A DNA stretch of 8,523 bases from Rudanella sp. (GCA_026785985.1 JAJAYX010000043.1:1-8523), one strand, 5' to 3'; shown: positions 1-6,200, counted from the stretch's first letter. Translations and numbers: made by a program. Notes: generated by a model from the letters alone, not told the origin.

Positions 1-1
1 C

Positions 2-601
2 AGTTACTCGTTTGGCGAGAAGTTTCTGGACAAAACCCTGGCGTAATTTCGTCCCCGGTTGCCGCTGGGCAATACGGTAAAAATGCGAGATCAGTTTTGG
101 TTTGGCGAAAACGCCCGCACGCCCTACGAGTTAATTGGCTTGGTACTGGTACTGATTTATTTAGTCTGCGCGGTCATTTTCGAGAGTCTCTGGCAACCCC
201 TGGCCCTGATTGGCTTGATTCCGCTGTCGTACACCGGCGTTTTTTTGGCGTTCTACTGGGCCGATGCCAACTTCGATCAGGGGGGCTATGCTGCTTTTGT
301 GTTGCTGGCGGGCAACGTGGTTTGCGCGGGCATTTTTGTGGTGGCTGAAATGAACCGACTTCGGCAGGAACGTCCCCAAGACTCCCCATTGAGCGTTTAT
401 CTAACTGCCTTTCAACACAAAATCCGGCCTATATTGCTCACCGTTTTGTCCACCGTGGTGGGCATGGTGCCGTTTCTGTTTTATGAGCGGGAACCCTTCT
501 GGTATGCACTGGGCATTGGCACCATCGGAGGTTTATTAATGTCGTTGGTGGCCGTGGCGGTCTATTTACCGTTGATGCTGTTGCCCCGGCGAGCCGCGTA
601 A
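2..601 (+). pseudogene. RND efflux permease, C-terminal part, interrupted by an in-frame stop
   Basis: This is the end of an inner-membrane RND (AcrB/CusA-like) proton-driven efflux permease whose 5' part lies outside the window. After the stop, the frame encodes about 180 residues with five hydrophobic helices (roughly residues 24-41, 46-67, 78-96, 122-142 and 148-174, counting from the TTG at 59). These match TM8-TM12 of the family, including the FESLWQPLAL, FDQGGYAAFVLL and RPILLTVLST segments. The frame is also open upstream (2-43: SYSFGEKFLDKTLA) and continues the same domain, but codon 44-46 is TAA. RND relatives normally run through here into the LPLG segment, and a single G-to-T change in a GAA codon would explain it. 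Either the gene is broken, a sequencing error is present, or a C-terminal fragment is restarted (TTG at 59). Family assignment is confident; loss of function is inferred. Confidence 0.75.
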
Positions 602-612
602 AGACAAACAAA

Positions 613-639
613 AAAAGCCCGGCCAATTGCCGGGCTTTT
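613..639. terminator. Bidirectional intrinsic terminator
   Basis: A GC-rich stem (AAAGCCCGGC at 614-623 with GCCGGGCTTT at 629-638, extendable by one A-T pair) closes a five-base CAATT loop. A run of A precedes it and a run of T follows, so it can work on both strands. It lies between the end of the permease on the plus strand and the end of the YtxH genes on the minus strand, where a shared terminator is expected. Confidence 0.9.
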
Positions 640-682
640 ACATTTTATGATGTTGAGTAAATCAGAAAACTGACTGCACTTT

Positions 683-1099
683 TTAGTTTACCTTGAACGA
701 CTCACGGGCCGAGTTAACACCCGATTCAGTTTTGTCGGCTAACTGATCAACTTTATCGTTATACTGCGGTTTTGCCTGTTGCCTGTCAGCTTCCAGTTTG
801 TCGGCCTCTATTTCAGCCTTCGACCGCAGATCGTTGTATTGTTGCTTCGCCTTGTCGGCATATTGGTTCACTTGCTCTTTGGCTTTGTCGGCATATTGGT
901 TCACCTGGGTTTTAGCCTGCTCATAGCCATGCTTCACCTGGTCAACACCTTTACCCCACTGCTCTTTTAAGTCGCCAGTACGTTTGTCGGCTTCTTTCGT
1001 CAATTTATCGCGGGTTTCTCTACCGCTCCGTGGGGCTGTCAGTATGCCAATGGCAACGCCCGTCAATACACCCGTCAGAAAATCGCGTGTGCTACGCAT
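683..1099 (-). CDS. YtxH-domain protein with ADK repeats (distal gene of pair)
   Basis: This is a 138-residue protein of the YtxH family, small membrane-anchored proteins often tied to general stress; their biochemical role is not established. One hydrophobic helix (about residues 7-22) is followed by the typical APRSGRETRDKL motif. The rest is a charged, probably helical tail rich in K, D, Q and A. The tail repeats an ADK core five times (after E, Y, Y, E and L), twice as a near-identical 11-residue unit (QVNQYADKAK). The frame could open further upstream at a TTG (1142-1144), but the ATG at 1097-1099 places the helix at the N-terminus as in the family, so it was chosen. It lies 45 bp downstream of the second YtxH gene, very likely in the same transcript, and ends at the shared terminator. 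Confidence 0.85.
   Translation of the reverse strand: MRSTRDFLTGVLTGVAIGILTAPRSGRETRDKLTKEADKRTGDLKEQWGKGVDQVKHGYEQAKTQVNQYADKAKEQVNQYADKAKQQYNDLRSKAEIEADKLEADRQQAKPQYNDKVDQLADKTESGVNSARESFKVN
852..904 (-). repeat. 33-bp in-gene tandem repeat coding for QVNQYADKAK
   Basis: A 20-bp block starting TTGTCGGCATATTGG occurs identically at 852-871 and 885-904, exactly 33 bp (11 codons) apart, within the distal YtxH gene. The shorter core TTGTCGGC (coding for ADK on the minus strand) recurs elsewhere in the gene. The match at nucleotide level suggests a recent in-frame duplication of one 11-residue helical unit. Confidence 0.8.
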
Positions 1100-1144
1100 A
1101 GTGTTGGTTATTTTAAGGTTGTCAATTAATTTATTGGTGTTCAA

Positions 1145-1396
1145 TTAACGCTTGGCCCGGCCTTCGGCCTGACCAATGGCATCTTTTGTGCGGGATGCCG
1201 AAGTCTCTACAAAATCGTTGTACTGGGTTTTGATGTTGTCAATGCCCGATTGCAGCTGATCCTGCAAATCCTTGAAAAAAGAATCAGTTTCGTTAGAAAT
1301 ACGCTTCCGGGTCGATTTACCTTTCTCCGGTGCCACGAGCATGCCCAGTACAACGCCGGCAGCTAACCCTATCAAAATTCCTGGTAATGATTTCAT
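1145..1396 (-). CDS. Short YtxH-domain protein (proximal gene of pair)
   Basis: This is an 83-residue protein with the same plan as its neighbour: a glycine-rich N-terminal membrane helix (about residues 6-21, ILIGLAAGVVLGMLVA), then the family motif APEKGKSTRKRI and a charged helical tail. It is probably anchored in the inner membrane with the tail in the cytoplasm; function is unknown beyond the stress link of the family. The ATG at 1394-1396 is the natural start because the helix begins a few residues later. It is the first gene of a two-gene minus-strand unit, so the promoter should lie in 1397-1500. The two genes look like tandem paralogues, the distal one having grown a longer repeat tail. 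Confidence 0.85.
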   Translation of the reverse strand: MKSLPGILIGLAAGVVLGMLVAPEKGKSTRKRISNETDSFFKDLQDQLQSGIDNIKTQYNDFVETSASRTKDAIGQAEGRAKR

Positions 1397-1702
1397 CGCT
1401 TCTGTCTGTGGTTGCGTGTGTTACTCAGACATCCTGTAACTAAGAAAAAAACGTACCAGCTTTAATAAATTTTTATAAAACACTCACTGTCAACAGGATC
1501 GAATAGGTAGCTGCTAATTAGTGTGGTATAGCTATGGGAATGAATTTCCACAGTTACACCGCATAATTCCTCAAGTTGCAGCACAGGTTTCCAACTAATT
1601 TGCTCTGGCCCGCCCCAAAAAGAGAACCTCAAAACTATTTCAATTCAATTCAGTCTATATGATTAATCCGGTATTATCATACCATTCTTTTCATCCTTAT
1701 CA
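1397..1702. other. Divergent intergenic region between YtxH pair and EEP gene
   Basis: No gene is visible in this 306-bp stretch. It must carry the promoter of the leftward YtxH pair and that of the rightward EEP gene. The first 100 bp are very AT-rich. On the minus strand a TTGACA (1488-1493) precedes an AT-rich run, but no good TAnnTTTG box follows, so no promoter is called there. A weak plus-strand candidate is listed separately. Confidence 0.5.
1576..1602 (+). promoter_or_regulatory. Weak Bacteroidota-type promoter candidate for the EEP gene
   Basis: TTG (1576-1578) is followed after 17 bases by TAATTTG (1596-1602). This resembles the Bacteroidota pattern TTTG / TAnnTTTG but is one base short in the downstream box. 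It lies about 100 bp before the ATG at 1703. Confidence 0.25.
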
Positions 1703-2773
1703 ATGACTTCTACCGATTTGTTTTTCCTGGGCTTCTCCCTATTCATTGCCACAGTTTCATTTATTGGTTTGCTACGAATTGATTATTGGTGGATTCGGAT
1801 GTGGGATTTTCCTCACTTTCAATTAATGGTGCTGGCTTCATCAGCCCTAATCGTCTGGCTGATCGTTTCGCACAACTTTAGCTGGCCCCAACTGGTTGCC
1901 CCAGTTTTACTGGTAACCGCTTTGTTCTATCAGGCATGGCTGATGTATCCGTATACCTATTTCCATCGGGTGCAGGTGCCACAACACAAAAAAGCCGATA
2001 AATCAACTGAGAATACCATTCGGCTATTGATTGCCAATGTGTTTATGGAAAACACCCACTGCCCCGATGTGTGTATGTTGGTGAAGAAACACAAACCCGA
2101 CGTGTTGCTGGTGCTGGAAGGCAACGAAACCTGGCGAAAAGCCTTAACCGAAATCGACGATGACTACCCCCATCAAAAACTAATTCCACTGGAAAACACC
2201 TACGGAATGCTGTTTTACTCCCGATTCACCACCCGACAGACTCGCGTTCACTATCGAATTCAGGAGGGTATCCCGTCCATCACTACGCAATTGCAGTTGC
2301 CATCGGGGCAATGGGTTAATTTCTACGGTGTTCATCCCATGCCCCCCAGCCCAACCGAAAATATCCGCTCCACCGAACGCGATGCTGAACTGTTGCTGGT
2401 TGGCCGCGATGCACATCAGCAAAAAGGGCCGGTGATTGTGGCCGGCGACCTAAACGATGTAGCCTGGTCGCACACAACCCGGCTTTTCAGTCGGATTAGT
2501 GGTTTGCTCGACCCGCGAATCGGGCGGGGGCTTTTCAGCACCTTTCACGCGCATTACTTTTTTCTGCGCTGGCCGCTAGACCATGTATTTGTGTCGCATC
2601 ACTTCGCTCTGAATGGCATTAAACGATTGCCAAACTGTGGCTCCGATCATTTCCCGATTCTGGTGTCATTAACCTACACCCCCGACCCTGATCGGGCCGA
2701 CGATATTCCCCAACCCGAGGAAGAGGATATTGAAGAAATGCACGAGAAACTGGCTGATACCACGTCAGATTGA
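1703..2773 (+). CDS. Membrane-anchored EEP-fold hydrolase (endonuclease/exonuclease/phosphatase family)
   Basis: This is a 356-residue protein. Residues 1-85 form three hydrophobic helices (about 7-25, 40-56 and 63-81). The rest is an EEP domain, the metal-dependent phosphodiesterase fold of exonuclease III, DNase I and sphingomyelinases. The expected catalytic residues are all visible: N112 (ANVF), E139 (LVLEGN), H211 (YGVHP), D249 and N251 (GDLND), D293/H294 (LDHVF) and the closing S314-D315-H316. It should therefore be active, but whether it cuts nucleic acid, a phospholipid or another phosphoester cannot be told. The plan (short membrane part plus EEP) recalls YafD-like proteins. The C-terminus is a strongly acidic tail (PEEEDIEEMHE). 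It appears to be a single-gene transcript. No Shine-Dalgarno site is seen before the ATG. Confidence 0.85.
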   Translation: MTSTDLFFLGFSLFIATVSFIGLLRIDYWWIRMWDFPHFQLMVLASSALIVWLIVSHNFSWPQLVAPVLLVTALFYQAWLMYPYTYFHRVQVPQHKKADKSTENTIRLLIANVFMENTHCPDVCMLVKKHKPDVLLVLEGNETWRKALTEIDDDYPHQKLIPLENTYGMLFYSRFTTRQTRVHYRIQEGIPSITTQLQLPSGQWVNFYGVHPMPPSPTENIRSTERDAELLLVGRDAHQQKGPVIVAGDLNDVAWSHTTRLFSRISGLLDPRIGRGLFSTFHAHYFFLRWPLDHVFVSHHFALNGIKRLPNCGSDHFPILVSLTYTPDPDRADDIPQPEEEDIEEMHEKLADTTSD

Positions 2774-2785
2774 ACAGGCAAAAAA

Positions 2786-2815
2786 AATTCCTGCACTCAT
2801 ATTGATGCAGGAATT
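2786..2815 (-). terminator. Hairpin after EEP gene, U-tract on minus strand only
   Basis: A perfect 10-bp stem (AATTCCTGCA at 2786-2795, TGCAGGAATT at 2806-2815) closes a 10-base loop just after the EEP stop codon. Seven A residues stand before it on the plus strand and no T-run follows. As a classical intrinsic terminator it therefore works for leftward transcription. For the EEP mRNA it may instead stabilise the 3' end or terminate weakly. Confidence 0.6.
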
Positions 2816-3473
2816 CGGTACCCACCGTAACTTGTACTTAACCTAAACTTATTTCGCCGAAGCGATGAAACCACCTAAACCAAAATTTTACTTTAGAAAA
2901 GAAACTTCTCTTTAAACGTTGAGTTGAAACCTACTGAGGCAGGTGATATTACTCCTCTTGAATTTTGCTTGTCAGAAGAGTACTACCACATTATTTGGGT
3001 TGAGTAAATCAGAGTTTTGAGTGGCTGGATCTATTTCACATCCAGCTACACATACTGAATAGAAAAATTTGTGCCAAACTAAATGTAGGTCTTCTTTTGT
3101 AATCAATAATTATCGCTAAACCTTGAAAATGAGCGTTAACAGTATCGAAATATGATTTTTACGGCAAATCAGAAAGAAGAATTAGCTATTGAATCTGTAG
3201 ACGATTTTCCCCAACTGTAGAATAAAACTGTAGATATTTGGCGCATAATCCTGCTGCCTCGATACATTCAACGCAAAGTTATGCTTAAGCAGTTACGCTG
3301 TAATTCCCTCACAATGTGCTTTTTGAGATAAATGTTACATTTTATTGCCCCGAATTCATACTTAGGCATCAAATTGGGGTAGAATAAAGGAACACACTTT
3401 GACTGATTCGAACGTGGTACGAGCAATGAGAGTAAATACGGGCTATCAAACCCGACCCTCCGTAAACTATGAT
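2816..3473. other. AT-rich gap without an intact gene
   Basis: About 650 bp, clearly richer in A and T than the flanking genes, with no convincing intact gene. It holds a 16-codon ORF (2865-2915) followed in another frame by a 31-codon open stretch ending at 3007. It also holds a frame from ATG 3152 to TAA 3329-3331 broken by one TAG (3218-3220). Short repeats are a 7-bp inverted repeat GCTGGAT/ATCCAGC (3024-3030 and 3040-3046), three CTGTAGA copies (3195, 3215, 3228) and a bulged inverted repeat (3348-3356 and 3372-3379). A minus-strand open frame at 3268-3480 overlaps the receiver gene start and resembles no family. Confidence 0.5.
3068..3099 (+). promoter_or_regulatory. Possible Bacteroidota promoter in the AT-rich gap
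   Basis: TTTG (3068-3071), 20 bases, then TTCTTTTG (3092-3099): the downstream box has one mismatch to TAnnTTTG. Transcription would start near 3105. The first ATG of an open frame downstream is at 3152; the next real gene starts at 3474. The call rests on the motif alone. Confidence 0.3.
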
Positions 3474-3839
3474 ATGACAACTACGAAACGAGTACTGATC
3501 GTTGACGACGAAGCCGATATATGCCTGTTGTTGTCCGGTTTGCTCCGGCGACTAGGTTATCACACTACTTGCGCTAATTTTCTGGAAGAAGGTCGTCGCT
3601 GTCTTCGTTCTCAGGAGTTTGATGCTGTCTTTCTGGATTTGAACCTGCCCGATGGGCTTGGCTTTGATCTGCTTCCCAACATCAAGGTAGGGGCAAGCAC
3701 CACCAAAGTGGTCATGATTAGCGCGTTCGACGGTGTCGCTGAACGTAAACGGGCTACTGAACAGGGAGCTGATTACTTTATCGGCAAACCTTTTACCCGT
3801 AAATCTGTAGAACAAGCTCTGCAAACTATTCAAGTTTGA
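3474..3839 (+). CDS. Single-domain (CheY-like) response regulator
   Basis: This 121-residue protein consists of one receiver domain and nothing else. The acidic pocket is D11/D12 (LIVDDE), the phosphoacceptor is D55 (VFLDLNLPDG), the switch Ser is S83 (MISAF), and the conserved Lys is K105 followed by Pro. All needed residues are present. With no output domain it probably acts by protein contact or as a relay in a phosphotransfer chain. The frame is open upstream to a TTG at 3399, but the ATG at 3474 puts the first beta strand at residues 6-10 as in the family, so it was chosen. It lies 182 bp before the sigma-54 activator on the same strand, and the two receivers are alike near the N-terminus (both read VDD..DICLLL). 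No terminator is seen between them. Confidence 0.9.
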   Translation: MTTTKRVLIVDDEADICLLLSGLLRRLGYHTTCANFLEEGRRCLRSQEFDAVFLDLNLPDGLGFDLLPNIKVGASTTKVVMISAFDGVAERKRATEQGADYFIGKPFTRKSVEQALQTIQV

Positions 3840-3841
3840 CG

Positions 3842-3849
3842 TATATTTG
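3842..3849 (+). promoter_or_regulatory. Perfect TAnnTTTG box before the sigma-54 activator gene
   Basis: TATATTTG matches the Bacteroidota -7 box fully, three bases after the receiver stop codon. No TTTG stands at the usual distance upstream, so it is half a promoter. If used, it gives the activator gene its own transcript with a leader of about 165 bases that holds the inverted repeats listed next. Confidence 0.35.
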
Positions 3850-3884
3850 AGTTTCTACAACCATTCAATCACCTATGAAGTGAC

Positions 3885-3941
3885 CTAATCAAAATAATGT
3901 TTATGCAAAAAAATTTGCGTAGCCATTGATATATTGATTAG
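3885..3941 (+). promoter_or_regulatory. Nested inverted repeats in the leader of the sigma-54 activator gene
   Basis: CTAATCAA (3885-3892) pairs perfectly with TTGATTAG (3934-3941). Inside lies a second hairpin, TATGCAAA (3902-3909) with TTTGCGTA (3914-3921), seven Watson-Crick pairs plus one G-T, closing an AAAA loop. No T-run follows, so it is not a simple terminator. It could be a structured RNA leader or overlapping protein binding sites. Confidence 0.4.
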
Positions 3942-3957
3942 TCCTGGTGATTTCGTA

Positions 3958-3975
3958 TTGGCAACCCACTGCCAA
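3958..3975. promoter_or_regulatory. Inverted repeat TTGGCA-N6-TGCCAA, possible operator
   Basis: A perfect 6-bp inverted repeat with six bases between the arms, 47 bp before the ATG at 4022. The 12-bp centre-to-centre spacing of the arms is about one helical turn, as expected for a dimeric regulator. The spacing between GG and GC does not fit a sigma-54 promoter. The binding protein is unknown. Confidence 0.35.
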
Positions 3976-4021
3976 CAACCATTCACCGACGTGTTCTTCA
4001 TCACTATCGACGCTACTACCT

Positions 4022-5506
4022 ATGGAACGAATACTAATCGTTGACGATAACAATGACATTTGTCTGTTACTCGAACGCTTTTTAGGCAAACAGGGCTACA
4101 AAACAGCGTCGGCATTACGGGGCGAAGACGGACTGGCACTCGTCAGAAAAGATTCGTTCGAGCTGGTCATTTGTGATTTTAAGTTGCCCGATATCGACGG
4201 CCTTGAAATGTTGCGCCGAATTAAAGTGATAAGTCCAAAAACTTCCGTTATCATCATTACGGGCTATTCCGATGTTCGGGTTGCCGTGCAGGCCGTGAAA
4301 CATGGGGCTTATGATTACGTTACAAAGCCGCTTTACCCCGACGAAATTCTCTATACCATCAAGAGTGCGCTGGAACGTCGAATCCAGACCATTGACCAAC
4401 CCACAAAAGGGGGAGCCGCCAACACACCTTCCGCACCCGTTGCCGAACGGCAAACCATTGCCAAATCAGCAAAGACGGGGTCATTAGCTCCAAATGGTAA
4501 ACTATTTATTTTTGGTAAAAGCCGGGCTGCCGAACAACTCCAGAAACATGTTGAACTGATTGCCCCAACCAATATGTCGGTAATTATAACCGGCGAAACG
4601 GGTACGGGCAAAGAGTTTGTTGCTAACGCTATTCACCTTCGCAGCAAGCGGTCTAATAAATCATTTGTCGCTATCGACTGTGGAGCCTTATCGAAAGAGT
4701 TGGCAGGCAGCGAACTCTTTGGGCACGTGAAAGGGGCGTTCACGGGGGCTACGGCCGACAAAACCGGTAGTTTTGAGTTTGCCAACGGCGGCACACTGTT
4801 TATGGACGAAGTGGGCAACCTTTCCTACGATAATCAGATTAAGCTGTTGCGGGTGTTGCAGGAACGAAAAATCAGACGAGTAGGCAGCAATCAGGATATT
4901 CCGGTGGATGTTCGGATTGTTTGTGCCACCAACGAAGAACTACGTGATGCCGTGCGGCAGGGCCGTTTCAGAGAAGATCTTTTTCATCGGATCGACGAAT
5001 TTCGGATCGAGTTGCCGCCCCTGCGCGAACGCCGGGCGGACATCATGATTTTTGCCGAACATTTTTTGGAACTAGCCAACGCACAACTCGAAAAAGAAAT
5101 TGCTGGGTTTGACGAAGATGCCAAAGAGAAACTCCGGGATTATTACTGGCACGGCAACCTACGGGAACTACAAAATGTGATCAAACGAGCCGTACTATTA
5201 ACCCAGAGCGATTGGATCTCAGTGGATTCGCTACCCCACGAAATCGTTCATCCCACTTATTTTTCTCCCGACGAATCGGTGGTTATCAACCAGGTACAGG
5301 TTTATCCAGATATGTTGCGGCCGGGAACGACGGTGATTTCGCAACCCGCCAATAACCTCAAATCAGTGTCGGAAAACGCCGAACGAGCTGCCATTTTGAA
5401 AGTACTTGAAAAAACAGGGTATAACAAAACAAAAGCCGCTGAAGTCCTCAATATCGACCGTAAGACGCTTTATAACAAGCTGAAAGCCTACGATATACAC
5501 TTATGA
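4022..5506 (+). CDS. NtrC-family sigma-54-dependent response regulator
   Basis: A 494-residue transcription activator with the full three-domain plan. Receiver, residues 1-120: pocket D8/D9, phosphoacceptor D52 (VICDFKLPDIDG), T80 and K102-P103. Linker of about 40 residues, rich in A, P and T. AAA+ sigma-54 interaction domain, about 163-395: Walker A GETGTGKE (191-198), the sigma-54-contacting GAFTGA loop (238-243), Walker B LFMDE (259-263), arginine-finger region FREDLFHR (316-323) and sensor II WHGNLREL (376-383). Fis-type helix-turn-helix, about 452-492 (KTKAAEVLNIDRKTLYNKL). Nothing essential is missing, so it should open promoters with RNA polymerase-sigma-54 when phosphorylated. The open frame extends upstream to a GTG at 3947, but the ATG at 4022 starts right at the receiver. 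The likely kinase partner is the soluble NtrB-like protein at 6570-8054; this is inferred from position. Confidence 0.93.
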   Translation: MERILIVDDNNDICLLLERFLGKQGYKTASALRGEDGLALVRKDSFELVICDFKLPDIDGLEMLRRIKVISPKTSVIIITGYSDVRVAVQAVKHGAYDYVTKPLYPDEILYTIKSALERRIQTIDQPTKGGAANTPSAPVAERQTIAKSAKTGSLAPNGKLFIFGKSRAAEQLQKHVELIAPTNMSVIITGETGTGKEFVANAIHLRSKRSNKSFVAIDCGALSKELAGSELFGHVKGAFTGATADKTGSFEFANGGTLFMDEVGNLSYDNQIKLLRVLQERKIRRVGSNQDIPVDVRIVCATNEELRDAVRQGRFREDLFHRIDEFRIELPPLRERRADIMIFAEHFLELANAQLEKEIAGFDEDAKEKLRDYYWHGNLRELQNVIKRAVLLTQSDWISVDSLPHEIVHPTYFSPDESVVINQVQVYPDMLRPGTTVISQPANNLKSVSENAERAAILKVLEKTGYNKTKAAEVLNIDRKTLYNKLKAYDIHL

Positions 5507-5556
5507 CAGTGAACAGCTAACAGCTAACATTTATTGACTATTACACTGTTCACTGT
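5506..5556. repeat. Stop-to-stop inverted repeat with internal AACAGCT repeats
   Basis: ACAGTGAACAG (5506-5516) and CTGTTCACTGT (5546-5556) form a perfect 11-bp inverted repeat around a 29-base loop. It spans exactly from the stop codon of the sigma-54 activator to the stop codon of the convergent barrel gene. The left arm runs into AACAGCT repeated 2.3 times (5512-5527). It probably protects or ends both transcripts. No T-run is present, so it is not a standard terminator. It could be one copy of a dispersed intergenic repeat. Confidence 0.6.
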
Positions 5557-6200
5557 TAATTGATACTAAACCCTACTGATACCATCCCCACTCCATTGCG
5601 GGCGTTGCCCAAAACGGTGCGGGCGGCTGTCGAGTTGGCGATCTTCTGCAAGCCCTGTCCATAACGCAGACCAATGAGGGCTTTTCCCAAAAACAGGTTC
5701 AAACCACCGGCTACGCCATAATCTAACTTGTTGAACGCATCGCGATTGAGGCTGGAAACGCCATTTCCAAAGTCTCCGCTGGAGCTGATGTTCGAGTTGA
5801 GCAGGTAAGCCGCATAGGGTCCGGCCTGAATTTCGGCCGTGTTACCCAATTTGAAGGTGGCCAACACCGGCAACTCAGCATAGTTGAGCCGGAATGAATT
5901 ACGTCCCTGAAATCCAAGTACATTATAGTTGGCCGATGCCCCTTTGGTGGTGTATAGCAATTCGGGTTGAATGGCAAAAAAATTGCCCACCGGAATTTGG
6001 GCGTAAATCCCCCCGTGAAAGCCGTAGCGTTCTTTGCGGTCGCTGGCATTGGCGTTTTCATAGAAAAGCGAACTGGCGTTGAAACCACCTTTCAGGCCGG
6101 CACGAACCCGGCTTTGTGCCGTTGCGTCGGAGGTTTGAAGCAGGCTGATGCCAGCAGTTAACAGGCCAATGGCCAGATAAGAATTAAGTGCCTTTTTCAT
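5556..6200 (-). CDS. PorT-like outer-membrane beta-barrel protein
   Basis: A 214-residue protein with a clear Sec signal peptide: MKK start, hydrophobic core at residues 7-21 and a likely cut after ATA (A28). The mature part (about 186 residues) shows alternating-residue beta strands and glycine-rich turns, as in the PorT/OMP beta-barrel families of Bacteroidota: AGLKGGFNASSLFY, YGFHGGIYAQIPV, FFAIQPELLYTTKG, LNYAELPVLATFKL, LIGLRYGQGL and the closing VGMVSVGFSIN. Substrate and function are unknown; many such proteins have none assigned. The frame opens earlier, but the ATG at 6198-6200 gives the signal peptide a proper start. It is transcribed toward the sigma-54 activator and away from the kinase gene, sharing its upstream region with the latter. 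It could be a target of the signalling genes, which is a guess from position. Confidence 0.85.
   Translation of the reverse strand: MKKALNSYLAIGLLTAGISLLQTSDATAQSRVRAGLKGGFNASSLFYENANASDRKERYGFHGGIYAQIPVGNFFAIQPELLYTTKGASANYNVLGFQGRNSFRLNYAELPVLATFKLGNTAEIQAGPYAAYLLNSNISSSGDFGNGVSSLNRDAFNKLDYGVAGGLNLFLGKALIGLRYGQGLQKIANSTAARTVLGNARNGVGMVSVGFSIN

Noticed and set aside
2816..3473. tRNA, small RNA gene or CRISPR array in the large gap
   Set aside because: No cloverleaf, no CCA-type end, no regularly spaced repeats; the short repeats there are too few and too irregular.
3268..3480. 70-codon minus-strand ORF
   Set aside because: It overlaps the start of the receiver gene on the opposite strand, has no recognisable domain, and its N-terminal part is antisense to the region just upstream of and including the receiver start.
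3958..3975. TTGGCA...TGCCAA read as a sigma-54 promoter
   Set aside because: The GG and GC elements are nine bases apart, whereas sigma-54 promoters need ten; the perfect symmetry fits an operator better.
5723..6088. 121-codon second minus-strand frame inside the barrel gene
   Set aside because: It lies wholly within the PorT-like gene, which has a signal peptide and barrel pattern; the other frame is an out-of-frame shadow.
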